A stretch of DNA of 64,000 nt, taken from IMG/VR virus record IMGVR_UViG_3300012206_000007, positions 1 to 64,000 of that record; one strand, 5' to 3'. The notes under the pieces are model-generated. The model was not told the origin of the DNA. It did no database searches and saw nothing but the letters and a program-made list of their open reading frames with translations. This DNA is from a virus. Positions 9,160 through 16,939 of this stretch are shown one piece after another (position 1 is the stretch's first letter; every line of letters begins with the position of its first letter). Both the position numbers and the translations under genes were made by a program.

Positions 9160-9914
9160 GGGCCGCCTCCACCGCCTTGGCCAAAGGACGCCGCCACCGC
9201 CGTGAGTTGGTTCGGCGCCCCCTGTGACGGTTGCAGGTCACGGCGCCGGTCGAGCCCTGCCCACTTGCGGAACTTCTGATTCGTCTTGAGCAGGCCATTC
9301 TCGTCGGCCGCCGCTTGGAGGAAGGTCTGGAAGGCGGGCAAGGTGGCGCGCCAGCGCGGCCCCGCCTCCTTGAAGGCGAGGATGTGAATCGCTTGGTCGG
9401 TGAGGAGGTCGACGATTTCCTCGCCGCAGTCGATGGTGTCGCCATCCTCGACGAGCACCGGCGTGTTGGAGACGCCATCGACGAGCAGGTAGTTGGCGAC
9501 AGCCGCAGCAGTGGCAGGCCAGATAGAAATCGTTTGCAGCGAGAGTGGCGCCCACAGGGTGGGGACGGTCGGAACCGCCCCACCTGAGGCGGTCGTTTCC
9601 GACCGCCACGTGGGACGCCCAAGGTCCAGCTCGAGGTGCGAGGTCGGAACGAGCGGCTGTCCGGTCGAGAGCGCCACGCGCATCCCGTAGGTGAGGGTCG
9701 CACCCAGCGCGTACTCGACGACGGGCACGCCCGCGATGGGCGCGAGCGTCGAGAGCGTCAGGCGGCGGCGCCATGTGCCGGTGAGGAGGTTCCAGTCGCG
9801 CAGGGCTTCGTTGAGGGCGAGGCGTGCCTCGGTGGACGTATAGAAGAGGGAGTGATCCGCGCGCTGGTCGACCGAGGCCACCAAGTCGGCGAGCGTCAGA
9901 ACCGTAAACGGCAT
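9156..9914 (-). CDS. Head-tail adaptor-like protein, copy 2
   Basis: 252 residues. The N-terminal helices (FYTSTEARLALNEALRDWNL, TGTWRRRL) align by pattern with copy 1 at 8530 and with 15508. The middle is beta-rich, and the C-terminus is helical (IVDLLTDQAIHILAFKEAG) and ends in a Gly-rich tail. Neck or tail adaptor is inferred from the fold pattern and from its position in the tail module. Confidence 0.6.
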   Translation of the reverse strand: MPFTVLTLADLVASVDQRADHSLFYTSTEARLALNEALRDWNLLTGTWRRRLTLSTLAPIAGVPVVEYALGATLTYGMRVALSTGQPLVPTSHLELDLGRPTWRSETTASGGAVPTVPTLWAPLSLQTISIWPATAAAVANYLLVDGVSNTPVLVEDGDTIDCGEEIVDLLTDQAIHILAFKEAGPRWRATLPAFQTFLQAAADENGLLKTNQKFRKWAGLDRRRDLQPSQGAPNQLTAVAASFGQGGGGGP

Positions 9915-9926
9915 CCTGCCGCCATT

Positions 9927-11318
9927 CTACGGGAAGACGGGCGCCGCCCCCGTCGAGGGCAGGCTCGACGGCGATGACGGCGTCGGCACAGGGCACGCGC
10001 CCAGCAGCGGCGTCACTGGCGCCTCATCCTGCGTCAGCAGAAAGAACGGGCACGAAATCGAGCAGCCAAAGCGGGCGAGTGGCGTCAGTGGGTCCGGGTC
10101 GAAGTAGCCACCGTCCTCATACTCGGCGTGGGTGACTTCAGCGACGAGTACCCCGTCGCTGACGCGGAGGCACTGGAAGACGGAGCGCAGACACGCATCA
10201 TCCGCACCGGGCGGGTGGATCCACGCCCAGAAGGTCGTCGAGTCCAGCCCGTAGGCGATGTGTCCCCAGCCCGACAGTCGGGAGGAGTGACCGAGCGTGT
10301 AGGTGCGCAGCACCGTGCCACTCGGGTCGTAGTGCCGCACGAAGAAGGCGTGTGGCGCGACATCGTTGTCGAAGTAGGCGGCGAGAATCGTGTCGTCATC
10401 GAGGACGAGGAGGTCGTCGACGGTGTAGATGCCTGCCACCGGCGGGGCGAGGGCCGCGAGTGGGGCATCCGTCAGCAGGCTCCAGCGGCTGATGGAGCTG
10501 TCGCCAGCCGCGTTGCCGTAGAGGAGGGTCTCAGCCGCATTCGCCGCCAGCGCCGCTCCCGAGGTGATGGCGTGGGTGGCGGTGATGACCCCCAGCGCGG
10601 AGACGACCGAGACCGTCCCGCCGCTAGCGACGTAGAAGTTGTTCGCCGCACGATTCGACCGGATCCCGCCCGCCGCCAACGCCGGGGTCGCAATGGCCGT
10701 GAACGTCTTGTCGAAGCAGTACACCGTCTGGTCGAAGGCGTTATCGGCGAGGAGCATCGTGCCATCGGGCAGGATGTCACCCACCTCACCGGCCGGAAAG
10801 CCGTACCCGGGCGAATGCGTGAGGACATCGGGGCCAAACCCCGAGACGAAGCGCCGCACCTGATAGTCGGTCGTTGGCGACAGGATGACAGCCGGGAACC
10901 AGCGCGCGTCGTCGATGACGCAGAGGTCGCCACGCCGTGCCGCGTCGATCGGCGCCCGTCGCACATCGAGCGTCAGGACAGCGGGCGTCGCCGCCGGATC
11001 CAGCGCCACCAGCTTGAAGTAGTAGGCGTCAAAGACGCCCACTTCGACGGGAAACTGCACCGGCCGGTTGGTCGCCGTGAGGGCCTGCGGAATCGCCGTG
11101 CCAAAGGCGTCCTGGTAGACCTCCAGCCGGGGCGTGTAGAGGACGGCATCGCCTGAGGCGAACGCGCCGAGCACGAGGTCGCTGGCCACCGGCGTGTACT
11201 TGTACCAGACCGTGTAGGCAGTGGCGGTGCCGACGTCGTAGACGTCCTGCACCACATGGGCGGGCAGGGGGCCGAGGTCAATCGCAGTGGCGGCGTCGAG
11301 GTTGGTGGGAATCGCCAC
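9927..11318 (-). CDS. Beta-propeller-like tail protein
   Basis: 463 residues starting at GTG 11318 directly after a TAG. The sequence alternates short beta strands and turns, with repeated motifs such as GDILPDGTMLLADNAFDQTV, NFYVASGGTVSVVSALG and DDLLVLDDDTILAAYFD, consistent with a seven-bladed-propeller type fold. The C-terminus is Pro/Ser-rich. Lying between an Ig-like small protein and an adaptor, it is probably a tail or receptor-contacting protein. No catalytic motif was seen. Confidence 0.6.
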   Translation of the reverse strand: MAIPTNLDAATAIDLGPLPAHVVQDVYDVGTATAYTVWYKYTPVASDLVLGAFASGDAVLYTPRLEVYQDAFGTAIPQALTATNRPVQFPVEVGVFDAYYFKLVALDPAATPAVLTLDVRRAPIDAARRGDLCVIDDARWFPAVILSPTTDYQVRRFVSGFGPDVLTHSPGYGFPAGEVGDILPDGTMLLADNAFDQTVYCFDKTFTAIATPALAAGGIRSNRAANNFYVASGGTVSVVSALGVITATHAITSGAALAANAAETLLYGNAAGDSSISRWSLLTDAPLAALAPPVAGIYTVDDLLVLDDDTILAAYFDNDVAPHAFFVRHYDPSGTVLRTYTLGHSSRLSGWGHIAYGLDSTTFWAWIHPPGADDACLRSVFQCLRVSDGVLVAEVTHAEYEDGGYFDPDPLTPLARFGCSISCPFFLLTQDEAPVTPLLGACPVPTPSSPSSLPSTGAAPVFP

Positions 11319-11435
11319 CTAGGAGTGCCCCACCATCGACGGCCTATGACCTCCGAGGCCGGGGTAGCCTCGGTTCCCAGCGGCCACGGCGCGTGAGTAG
11401 CGGGGCCTCGCCAGTATAGCCGAAGGCTGGTGCAT
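11319..11435 (-). CDS. Possible 38-residue micro-ORF
   Basis: ATG at 11435 leads to a basic 38-residue peptide (LARPRYSRAVAAGNRGYPGL) whose TAG abuts the GTG of the propeller-like gene. The tiling is what one expects of a translated small gene here, but the region also contains a hairpin (11353-11373, CCGAGGC / GCCTCGG) and no good ribosome binding site. It could equally be untranslated leader. Confidence 0.3.
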   Translation of the reverse strand: MHQPSAILARPRYSRAVAAGNRGYPGLGGHRPSMVGHS

Positions 11436-11440
11436 CAAAC

Positions 11441-11812
11441 TCAGCTCACGCGGTGCAGGTTCCGCACCACGAGGATGACTTCGTGCTTCCCCGCGCCGGC
11501 AGGCCACGTCCACTCGAACAGCGCGATGTGCCGCTCAAACGGCAGCGCCTCCACCAGCGTCGTGTCGCCCACTTGGATCGTCCACGTCAGGAGGCCACCA
11601 GCGGAGACCGTGACGTTGTTCGCGTTGAGGACGTTCTGCACGTTCCGGCTGTTGACGATGCCGTCGGTGCCGTCGGCCTTGATGACGTAGAGCGTCAGGA
11701 CGAGCGTCGAGAGGGTGCCCGCCGGGAGGGGCGTGACGCCGTCGTTCGCGACGAGTGTCGCCGTGTATTGGCCGGTGGCTTTCTCGTCAATGTCGAACGT
11801 CTGCGGCAGCAT
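11441..11812 (-). CDS. Small beta-sandwich-like virion protein
   Basis: 123 residues. The pattern of short strands (YTATLVANDGVTPLPAGTL, LTWTIQVGDTTLVEALP, RHIALFEWTW) is that of an immunoglobulin-like or baseplate-upper-protein-like domain that defines a quantity in a tail context. The start overlaps the upstream stop by one base. The role in the tail is inferred from neighbours only. Confidence 0.6.
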   Translation of the reverse strand: MLPQTFDIDEKATGQYTATLVANDGVTPLPAGTLSTLVLTLYVIKADGTDGIVNSRNVQNVLNANNVTVSAGGLLTWTIQVGDTTLVEALPFERHIALFEWTWPAGAGKHEVILVVRNLHRVS

Positions 11813-12378
11813 CAGCAGAGGGCCTCATCGACGAGAGTCGAGGACGCGAAGGCTTCAGCCGTGAGGTCGGAGGCCGTGACCGCCTCGCTTGACAGGTCGG
11901 TGGTCGTCACCGCATCGTCCACCAACTCGGTGCAGTAGACGCCGAGCGCGATGAGCGCGGGCGGCGTGACGTAGACCGCCTCGGTCGGACGCAGGCGGCG
12001 GCGCATCAGGCGGTCGAGCAGGGTGGGGGTCCACCCGAGCGCCTGCGCCACCACCACCTGCACCGACGGCGGCGGGTCGAAGGTCTCGCCCCCCAGACGA
12101 CCCCGCGCGAGGCGGCGCAGGGGTAGGCGCGGACGCAGGACAGGTAGCCACGTCGCAGGCCGCACACCATCCATGAAGGGGCCGACCCACTCGCGCACAT
12201 TGAGTTGGCGTCGGCGACGAGGCGCAGCAGGCTGCGCCGCGAGGAAGGTCAGGCTCATGAGGACATCGGGGACGGCGATAGAGGCTGCGGAGGACGGCGC
12301 GACGGTGTCCGCCTTCGACCGCAGGCGGCAGCGCGGCGGCTGGAGCGGATCAATCGGGAGCCAGTCGAGCGCCATCAC
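11812..12378 (-). CDS. Hypothetical protein of the tail region
   Basis: 188 residues; GTG 12378 or ATG 12375 follows the upstream TGA directly. The middle is strongly basic (Arg-rich, about 50-130), and the C-terminal third has repeated short units rich in Thr/Ser/Ala/Asp/Glu (LSSEAVTASDLTAEAFASS). No family was recognised. Weak codon structure in the Arg-rich part lowers confidence. Confidence 0.55.
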   Translation of the reverse strand: MMALDWLPIDPLQPPRCRLRSKADTVAPSSAASIAVPDVLMSLTFLAAQPAAPRRRRQLNVREWVGPFMDGVRPATWLPVLRPRLPLRRLARGRLGGETFDPPPSVQVVVAQALGWTPTLLDRLMRRRLRPTEAVYVTPPALIALGVYCTELVDDAVTTTDLSSEAVTASDLTAEAFASSTLVDEALC

Positions 12379-12507
12379 TCACCAGCCGAAGCGCACCCAG
12401 AGGAGCAGCAGCCCGGCGATGACTAGCGCAATGGCGAGGTCGCGCACGAGTGGCGGCTGTGGACTGGGATCGGGACGGGGCGTGGGCGGGGGGACAGCCG
12501 TGAGCAT
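12379..12507 (-). CDS. Small single-span membrane protein
   Basis: 42 residues starting at ATG 12507, overlapping the zinc-binding gene upstream (TGATATG). A Pro-rich N-terminus is followed by one transmembrane helix (LAIALVIAGLLLLWVRFGW) at the extreme C-terminus. Tail-anchored proteins of this size in phages are often lysis or membrane-interaction factors, but nothing specific can be assigned. Confidence 0.6.
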   Translation of the reverse strand: MLTAVPPPTPRPDPSPQPPLVRDLAIALVIAGLLLLWVRFGW

Positions 12508-12508
12508 A

Positions 12509-12814
12509 TCAGACGCCTGCCGAGCGACGCAACCGGTCCCGCGCTTCGCTTGCCTCCAAGGTCTTCTCCCACGGCAGACATCTGCCGAGGTCACAGCAGG
12601 GCAGGCAAATCGGCCGCATACAGACGCGGCAGAACGCCCCCGCTTCTTCCTTCCATGTCCATGACTGGCGGTCGAAGGTCAGGTAGACCGTCGAGGCCGT
12701 ACCCGGCTTCACGACGATGACGCGTTGACAGTGCCCGCAGGACACTGTGTCCCGCACGAAGGGCGACCCCTCGGCGTCGAGAATCGTGAAGCTGCCCGCG
12801 TGGTCGAGCCGCAC
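12509..12814 (-). CDS. Conserved phage zinc-binding protein
   Basis: 101 residues. The pattern of a short antiparallel strand pair, SCGHCQRVIVV, then CRVCMRPICLPCCD-GRC and a Glu/Arg-rich C-terminal helix (WEKTLEASEARDRL) recurs in many environmental phages within the structural module. Two zinc sites (CxxC/CxxC and CxxC-type) are probable. Function unknown. Confidence 0.75.
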   Translation of the reverse strand: MRLDHAGSFTILDAEGSPFVRDTVSCGHCQRVIVVKPGTASTVYLTFDRQSWTWKEEAGAFCRVCMRPICLPCCDLGRCLPWEKTLEASEARDRLRRSAGV

Positions 12815-12817
12815 GAC

Positions 12818-13264
12818 TCAACTTTCAAACACATGCACGGTGGCGGTGATCACGACGGCTGAAGACGTCGGCGTCTGAATGCCAATCCCGTTGGCGGCGG
12901 TGGCGGGTGTGATCAAGGCGCGCGTGTCATCCACCTCCCACCGGAAGGTCGCCCGCTGATTGAGCGGCACGTCCATCAGGACCTGATTGGCCGTGTAGGT
13001 CGGCTCAACCGTGTGGTTCTGGCCGCAGTCCTGCTCGGTGGCGGCATCGGCGGGGTTGAGCGGCTGGAGCGTCACGGCCGTCGAGGTCCCGGCCGCCGTG
13101 CACCGCTGGAGGACGTAGAGGAACGGGTTGTCGGCAGCGGCAGCTTCCGAGCCGAGGACGATGAGGTACCAGCCCATGCGGCGCGGACGCGTGGCATCAG
13201 CGGTGATAGTGCCGAGGGAGGCGGCAGCGGAGGCGGTGCGTCGGAGTAGCGCCGCAAGATTCAT
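12818..13264 (-). CDS. Conserved small virion protein
   Basis: 148 residues from ATG 13264, which has a GAGGAGGAGA ribosome binding site. A basic N-terminal helix leads to a beta-rich domain with GWYLIVLGSEAAAADNPFL, a long loop, and FRWEVDD near the end. This resembles small beta-sandwich proteins found beside fibre genes of uncultured phages. The role is inferred as structural. Confidence 0.6.
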   Translation of the reverse strand: MNLAALLRRTASAAASLGTITADATRPRRMGWYLIVLGSEAAAADNPFLYVLQRCTAAGTSTAVTLQPLNPADAATEQDCGQNHTVEPTYTANQVLMDVPLNQRATFRWEVDDTRALITPATAANGIGIQTPTSSAVVITATVHVFES

Positions 13265-13274
13265 CGTCTCCTCC

Positions 13275-14162
13275 TCAGAAAGCCGTGCACCCGCCGATGA
13301 GCGTATCGTTCGCCGTCCACGCAATGGTGGATGTAATGCCGACCGACGCTGTCGTCGACGAGGTCTGCCGCGTGATGTCGAGGGGCGTCGTCTGGTCAAT
13401 GAGCCAGCAGTTCCAGCCGGTGGTCGCGGTCGGCAGGTTGATGGTGCCCGTGGTGCCGGGAGCTGTGCCGCCTACGGTGATGCGGAAGGCGGCCGTCGTC
13501 GAGCCAGCGACGACCGCCGCAGCCGGGGATGAGCCGGCAAAGCTGGCAATCGTCGGCGCCGTCGCCGTCAGCGCAATCGCGCCGTTCAGTTGTAGCGAAG
13601 TCGTCGCGTTGACCGCTGGTGTAATCACGGACGTGCCGATGTAGGCGGTGCGTGGGCGCGTGGCGCCGCTGGCTCCGATGTCGTAGGTGTTGTCGAGGCC
13701 GGCGACAAACATGCCGGTCCCATCGACCTGCCAGCGCACGAGATTGTTCGTCGCCAAGGCAATCGGGACCGCCGATGTGCCCCCGATGAGGAACGTCCCG
13801 GCATTGACGGGACGCAGCCAGATCAGATTGGCATACAGGGCCCCGGTCATGGGGCCCCCCACCATCCCGGAGGAATAGGCGTCGAGGACCACTTGCGCCG
13901 TATCGCTGCGCGCGATGAAGCCCGCCGAGGCAAGGTTCGCGCTGCTCGTATTAGCGATGTCGATGCGGGGCCCGCCAGGCGCCACCGAGGTGGAGGCTTT
14001 GAGGAAGTTCGTGTCGGGCACGGTGCCGATGCCGAGATTCCCCAGCGGCGCACGGAGGGCGCGCTGCACCTGCGCCGACAGTGGTCCCTGCCCACTGACC
14101 GAGACGGTCAGGAGTCCAAGGAGCAACACGCCAACCGGCGCCAACAGCCAGAGACGCCGCAT
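13275..14162 (-). CDS. Fibre-like protein with N-terminal signal peptide
   Basis: 295 residues. Residues 1-25 form a textbook signal peptide (MRRLWLLAPVGVLLLGLLTV, then SVSGQ), which is unusual for a virion protein. The rest is Thr/Ser/Ala/Gly-rich and beta-prone, with NTYDIGASGATRPRTAYIGT, a motif common in tail fibre and tail-spike stems, and a C-terminal strand-rich region. The start overlaps the previous stop by one base. It may be an exported or membrane-anchored fibre-like protein rather than a virion part. Confidence 0.65.
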   Translation of the reverse strand: MRRLWLLAPVGVLLLGLLTVSVSGQGPLSAQVQRALRAPLGNLGIGTVPDTNFLKASTSVAPGGPRIDIANTSSANLASAGFIARSDTAQVVLDAYSSGMVGGPMTGALYANLIWLRPVNAGTFLIGGTSAVPIALATNNLVRWQVDGTGMFVAGLDNTYDIGASGATRPRTAYIGTSVITPAVNATTSLQLNGAIALTATAPTIASFAGSSPAAAVVAGSTTAAFRITVGGTAPGTTGTINLPTATTGWNCWLIDQTTPLDITRQTSSTTASVGITSTIAWTANDTLIGGCTAF

Positions 14163-14650
14163 CAGCTGCCTCCCATGGTCGGCTCCAGATGCGCTGTCAG
14201 CCGGAAATGCCCCCCGACGCCGTACGCGGTCTTCGCCGATGCCGAGCGATTCACCAACCGCAGGTGGAGCTGCGGCACGTTGACCCCTGCCCCCGTATGC
14301 TGCGCGAGGTCGGTGTCGCGGTACGGAATGTCCAGCCCATCGATGTAGTAGTACCAGAGGCTGCCAATTTGCACCGCGTCGGTTGTGGCGAAGCTCCAGC
14401 GTCCCCGGAAGGTGTCCTGGTTCGGGTCGACGTTCGGGCCGTCATGGCTCCCGAACACTTGGATCTCCCACGCGAGGTTGTCGCTGCTGACGAGCGCCAT
14501 CGAGCGCAGGCGCGCAACGGTGACGCCCCCGGCGCCAAGCGCCCCGCCGAGCGTGAGGTCCTCGGCAATGGCGGCGTTCTGCGCCAGCGACCCGGTGAAG
14601 TTGACCCCGTCGACCGAGACGACGGGGAAGACATGCCCAGCCTGCGACAT
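14162..14650 (-). CDS. Putative virion protein
   Basis: 162 residues with a mixed beta pattern: FPVVSVDGVNFTGSLAQNA, WEIQVFGSHDG, GSLWYYYIDGLDIPYRD, LHLRLVNRSASAKTAYG. The segment linking an external-field-like strand to a final beta hairpin suggests a jelly-roll or decoration type fold. Family not recognised; position between fibre-like and small acidic genes suggests a virion component. Confidence 0.58.
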   Translation of the reverse strand: MSQAGHVFPVVSVDGVNFTGSLAQNAAIAEDLTLGGALGAGGVTVARLRSMALVSSDNLAWEIQVFGSHDGPNVDPNQDTFRGRWSFATTDAVQIGSLWYYYIDGLDIPYRDTDLAQHTGAGVNVPQLHLRLVNRSASAKTAYGVGGHFRLTAHLEPTMGGS

Positions 14651-14656
14651 CGCCGG

Positions 14657-14959
14657 CTACTGCTTGTCGACCGTGCCCGGCGAGCGGCGCGTCAGGTCGG
14701 GCGGGTCGGGTGGCGTCTCCGATGGCGCGAAGCGATTCGGCAGGCTCGGGAGCCCCGAGACGCTGTTCGACGACTCTGCGGTTGAGGGTGAGGGGACTTC
14801 GGGCAGGGCCTTCTTGTCCCAGAAGGTCTGGAGGGCGGCGGGGCCATCGCCACCGTCAGCGTTAGGGTCGCTGCCTCGACTGGTGATGGTCGTGCCGCCG
14901 AGGTCGAAGCTGCTGACGGGTTGCTTATCGTCAGGCCAAAAGGTCTTCAGGTCGCCCAT
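14657..14959 (-). CDS. Hypothetical low-complexity protein
   Basis: 100 residues, Pro/Ser/Asp-rich and probably disordered (PSLPNRFAPSETPPDPPDLT). An N-terminal MGDLKTFWPDDKQPVSSFDL and an internal LQTFWDKKALPEVP look like an imperfect duplicated TFWxxK motif. ATG 14959 follows a GGAGAG-like site. Function unknown. Confidence 0.55.
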   Translation of the reverse strand: MGDLKTFWPDDKQPVSSFDLGGTTITSRGSDPNADGGDGPAALQTFWDKKALPEVPSPSTAESSNSVSGLPSLPNRFAPSETPPDPPDLTRRSPGTVDKQ

Positions 14960-15019
14960 AGAAGTCTCTCCTCTCGCAGTTGCGCGGCACCACTCACATT
15001 CTGTAAGCTAGGCGCCCCC

Positions 15020-15553
15020 ATGCGACAGTGCACGATTGACGGGTGCGAACAACCGTTCGTCGCCCGTGGCTGCTGCAACAAGCACTACAAGCGACTGCGC
15101 CGACACGGTACCACAGCCCCTCGGAAAGGTGAATGGGGTTCGGGCCACGTCGATCGCGCCGGGTACCGCTACCACTGCAGGCAGCGGAGAAAACGAGCCG
15201 AGCATCGGGAGGTGATGGAGTGCGTACTTGGCCGTCCACTACAGCGTGCAGAGGTCGTACACCACCGCAACGGCGACCGATTAGATAATCGCCCAGAGAA
15301 CCTCTGCATCGTCTCACCGACAGAGCACCGCCGCCTCCACACGCGATACTTCCGTGACGCGACACATAAGCAATGCTCACGCCGCCACTGCCTTCTTCCA
15401 CGGACGATGTTCACACGAGTGAAGCTGCGAGCGACACGACCGAATGACGACCCGCATTTCTCCATGTGCCGCCCCTGCGCCAGTCAGTACACGATCGCAT
15501 GGCGGCATCAGTACAAGTCCAAGACAGTCGCGTCCGAGGCGCGGAGCGACTGA
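15020..15553 (+). CDS. HNH endonuclease (HNH_3-like) with Cys-rich N-terminus
   Basis: 177 residues from ATG 15020. The N-terminus is a zinc finger (CTIDGCEQPFVARGCCNKHY), followed by an HNH core with EVVHHRNGDRLDNRPENL and a C-terminal cysteine cluster (CSRRHCLLPR, CRPCASQY). It lies opposite to the virion operon, between a low-complexity gene and the adaptor at 15508, whose 3' end it overlaps by 46 bases tail-to-tail. Typical of a freestanding phage homing endonuclease. An upstream in-frame start at 14921 would add an unrelated extension and is rejected. Confidence 0.88.
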   Translation: MRQCTIDGCEQPFVARGCCNKHYKRLRRHGTTAPRKGEWGSGHVDRAGYRYHCRQRRKRAEHREVMECVLGRPLQRAEVVHHRNGDRLDNRPENLCIVSPTEHRRLHTRYFRDATHKQCSRRHCLLPRTMFTRVKLRATRPNDDPHFSMCRPCASQYTIAWRHQYKSKTVASEARSD

Positions 15554-16455
15554 TCACTGAAACTAATTTCGGCTAAGGGCCACCGCTCCCAGTGCACGGT
15601 CGCCAAGTCGTCCGGCGCTTGGTCATCGTCGCGCAGACTGAGCCGCTGCACGCCCTCCAAGAAGGCCGCCTGTTTCGCCTGCGCCGTGCCTTGGTCGAAG
15701 TAGGGGTTCTTGAGGTCACTGGTGCCGGGCCAGCGTGCGGCTTCGGCCAGCGCCCCATCCGTGAGGACTTCGGCGGCATCCGCGAGAACGCCACTGAAGA
15801 CGCTGGTGTCGTCGAGCCGCGCCGCCTGCTTGTTGTAGAGCGCCGGGTAGGAGCGCGCGGCAGACGGCCGAGGCCAGTAGGTATATTGGACGCGTCCGAG
15901 CGTCGATGCCAGCGTCGACGGGGCATGTGCCACCAGTGCGCGCGGGCCGGAGTCGCCGACCTGCCGCGTCGGGTCGAGCACGTTCAACTGATCCTCGGTG
16001 ATCCAGAACGGCAGGCGGCGCTGGTTGTAGGGGTCGGCGACGAGGCGGAAACTCTCGAAGTCGGCCGGGAGGGTGGCGAGCCCGTCGAAGACTTCGCCCA
16101 CCGCTGTGGCGGAGGACGTCTCGCCGTAGGCGGTGTCGAGCACGATCGTGTTGACATCGGTGACCGAGGCGATGGTGTAGACGGGGAAGCTGCCGACGCG
16201 GAACTGCCGTCCGGCGTCGCCCGCGAGGAAGAGCCCAGCCGAGGTGACCGAGGTCGAGCCAGTCGTCACGACGCACGCCGTAATCGCGCGTGCCGCCGCA
16301 ATCGTCAGGCGCGTCTCCCCCCGCAGGAAGGTCCAGTGCCGCAACCGCGCCAGCCGCTTGTAGGCGACGTTCACCCACTCGCGGACGAGGAAGGTCGGCG
16401 CGGCGGGGACGTAGAGCCGCACCGTCCTCCAGACATCTCCGAAATTCTGGCTCAC
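15508..16455 (-). CDS. Head-tail adaptor / neck protein, copy 3
   Basis: 315 residues starting at GTG 16455 behind GCAGGAGGC. The N-terminal helices (FLVREWVNVAYKRLARLRHW) and TFLRGETRL match the pattern of copies 8530 and 9156. The middle is a beta domain (FRVGSFPVYTIASV), followed by PADFESFRLVADPYNQRRLP and VQYTYWPRP, features frequent in connector or tail-tubular-A-like proteins. It is the first neck gene after the capsid block, so it is the best candidate for the primary adaptor. Confidence 0.65.
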   Translation of the reverse strand: MSQNFGDVWRTVRLYVPAAPTFLVREWVNVAYKRLARLRHWTFLRGETRLTIAAARAITACVVTTGSTSVTSAGLFLAGDAGRQFRVGSFPVYTIASVTDVNTIVLDTAYGETSSATAVGEVFDGLATLPADFESFRLVADPYNQRRLPFWITEDQLNVLDPTRQVGDSGPRALVAHAPSTLASTLGRVQYTYWPRPSAARSYPALYNKQAARLDDTSVFSGVLADAAEVLTDGALAEAARWPGTSDLKNPYFDQGTAQAKQAAFLEGVQRLSLRDDDQAPDDLATVHWERWPLAEISFSDQSLRASDATVLDLY

Positions 16456-16469
16456 ACGCCTCCTGCAGT

Positions 16470-16521
16470 ACAGAAGGTACGTACGGTACCTTGTACGTAC
16501 GAGACGTACAAGGTACCGATC
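16470..16521. repeat. GTAC-rich repeat with perfect 15-bp inverted repeat
   Basis: Between the adaptor and the gene at 16525 lies a run of GTAC tetranucleotides. The arms CGGTACCTTGTACGT (16484-16498) and ACGTACAAGGTACCG (16504-16518) are perfect inverted copies around a five-base loop. The left part, CAGAAGGTACGTAC (16471-16484), recurs at 37727-37740. No T-run follows on either strand, so this is not a standard intrinsic terminator. It lies in the leader of the adaptor gene. Confidence 0.8.
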
Positions 16522-16524
16522 GGC

Positions 16525-16833
16525 TCAGGTCCCCACGACCTCGAACTGCACGCTGAAGGTCGAGAGGTTGGTGGCCGCCGCGACTTCGGCGTTGGTGTTC
16601 GGGACGAACCACTGCAAGGCTTGCGTGGTGGGGTTCCACCACACCAGCCGTGTCGTGGTCCCGTCCGAGGCGATGCCTTCGATGCCCTTCACGATCTGCC
16701 CAAGGCCAAAGGTCGCCGGGGTGCAGGGCTCGCCGCCCGTGACGTAGCTCGCTGGACCGGTCCAGCGTTCCACGCGGCGGGTGAAGCTGCCGCTGTGGTC
16801 GAAGTAGTTCCCGATGCTGCGAGTGAGCGGCAT
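16525..16833 (-). CDS. Conserved small virion protein
   Basis: 102 residues from ATG 16833 (TGATG with the micro-ORF upstream). The order NYFDHSGSFTRRVERWTGPA, GGEPCTPATFGLGQIVKGIE, RLVWWNPTTQALQWFVPN, then an acidic beta end defines a small protein found beside capsid genes in many environmental phages. Probably a capsid or neck-associated protein; the biochemical role is unknown. Confidence 0.75.
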   Translation of the reverse strand: MPLTRSIGNYFDHSGSFTRRVERWTGPASYVTGGEPCTPATFGLGQIVKGIEGIASDGTTTRLVWWNPTTQALQWFVPNTNAEVAAATNLSTFSVQFEVVGT

Positions 16834-16925
16834 CAGCGCCTCCCTTCTGTACGACGTGCGACAGAAGCGACGGAAGCGACGGAAGCGACAGCAGCCCACG
16901 AAGGTGGTTGCAGGATGAGCAACAT
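16833..16925 (-). CDS. Repeat-bearing 30-residue leader ORF
   Basis: ATG 16925 lies behind a very strong AAAGGAGG, and the TGA overlaps the ATG of the next gene (TGATG). The peptide contains VASVASVASVA, encoded by three 9-bp tandem repeats (GAAGCGACG on the plus strand, about 16863-16889). The adjacent CTTCTGT / ACAGAAG arms can pair. A strong ribosome binding site plus coupling argues that it is translated; a regulatory leader-peptide role is possible. Confidence 0.5.
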   Translation of the reverse strand: MLLILQPPSWAAVASVASVASVARRTEGRR

Positions 16926-16939
16926 ACGCAACCTCCTTT

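Noticed and set aside
11353-11373. Intrinsic terminator at the CCGAGGC/GCCTCGG hairpin
   Set aside because: No T-run follows on either strand, and the hairpin lies inside a possible micro-ORF.
11413-11438. Minus-strand promoter TTGATG/TATACT
   Set aside because: The spacer is only 14 bp, too short for a sigma70-type promoter.
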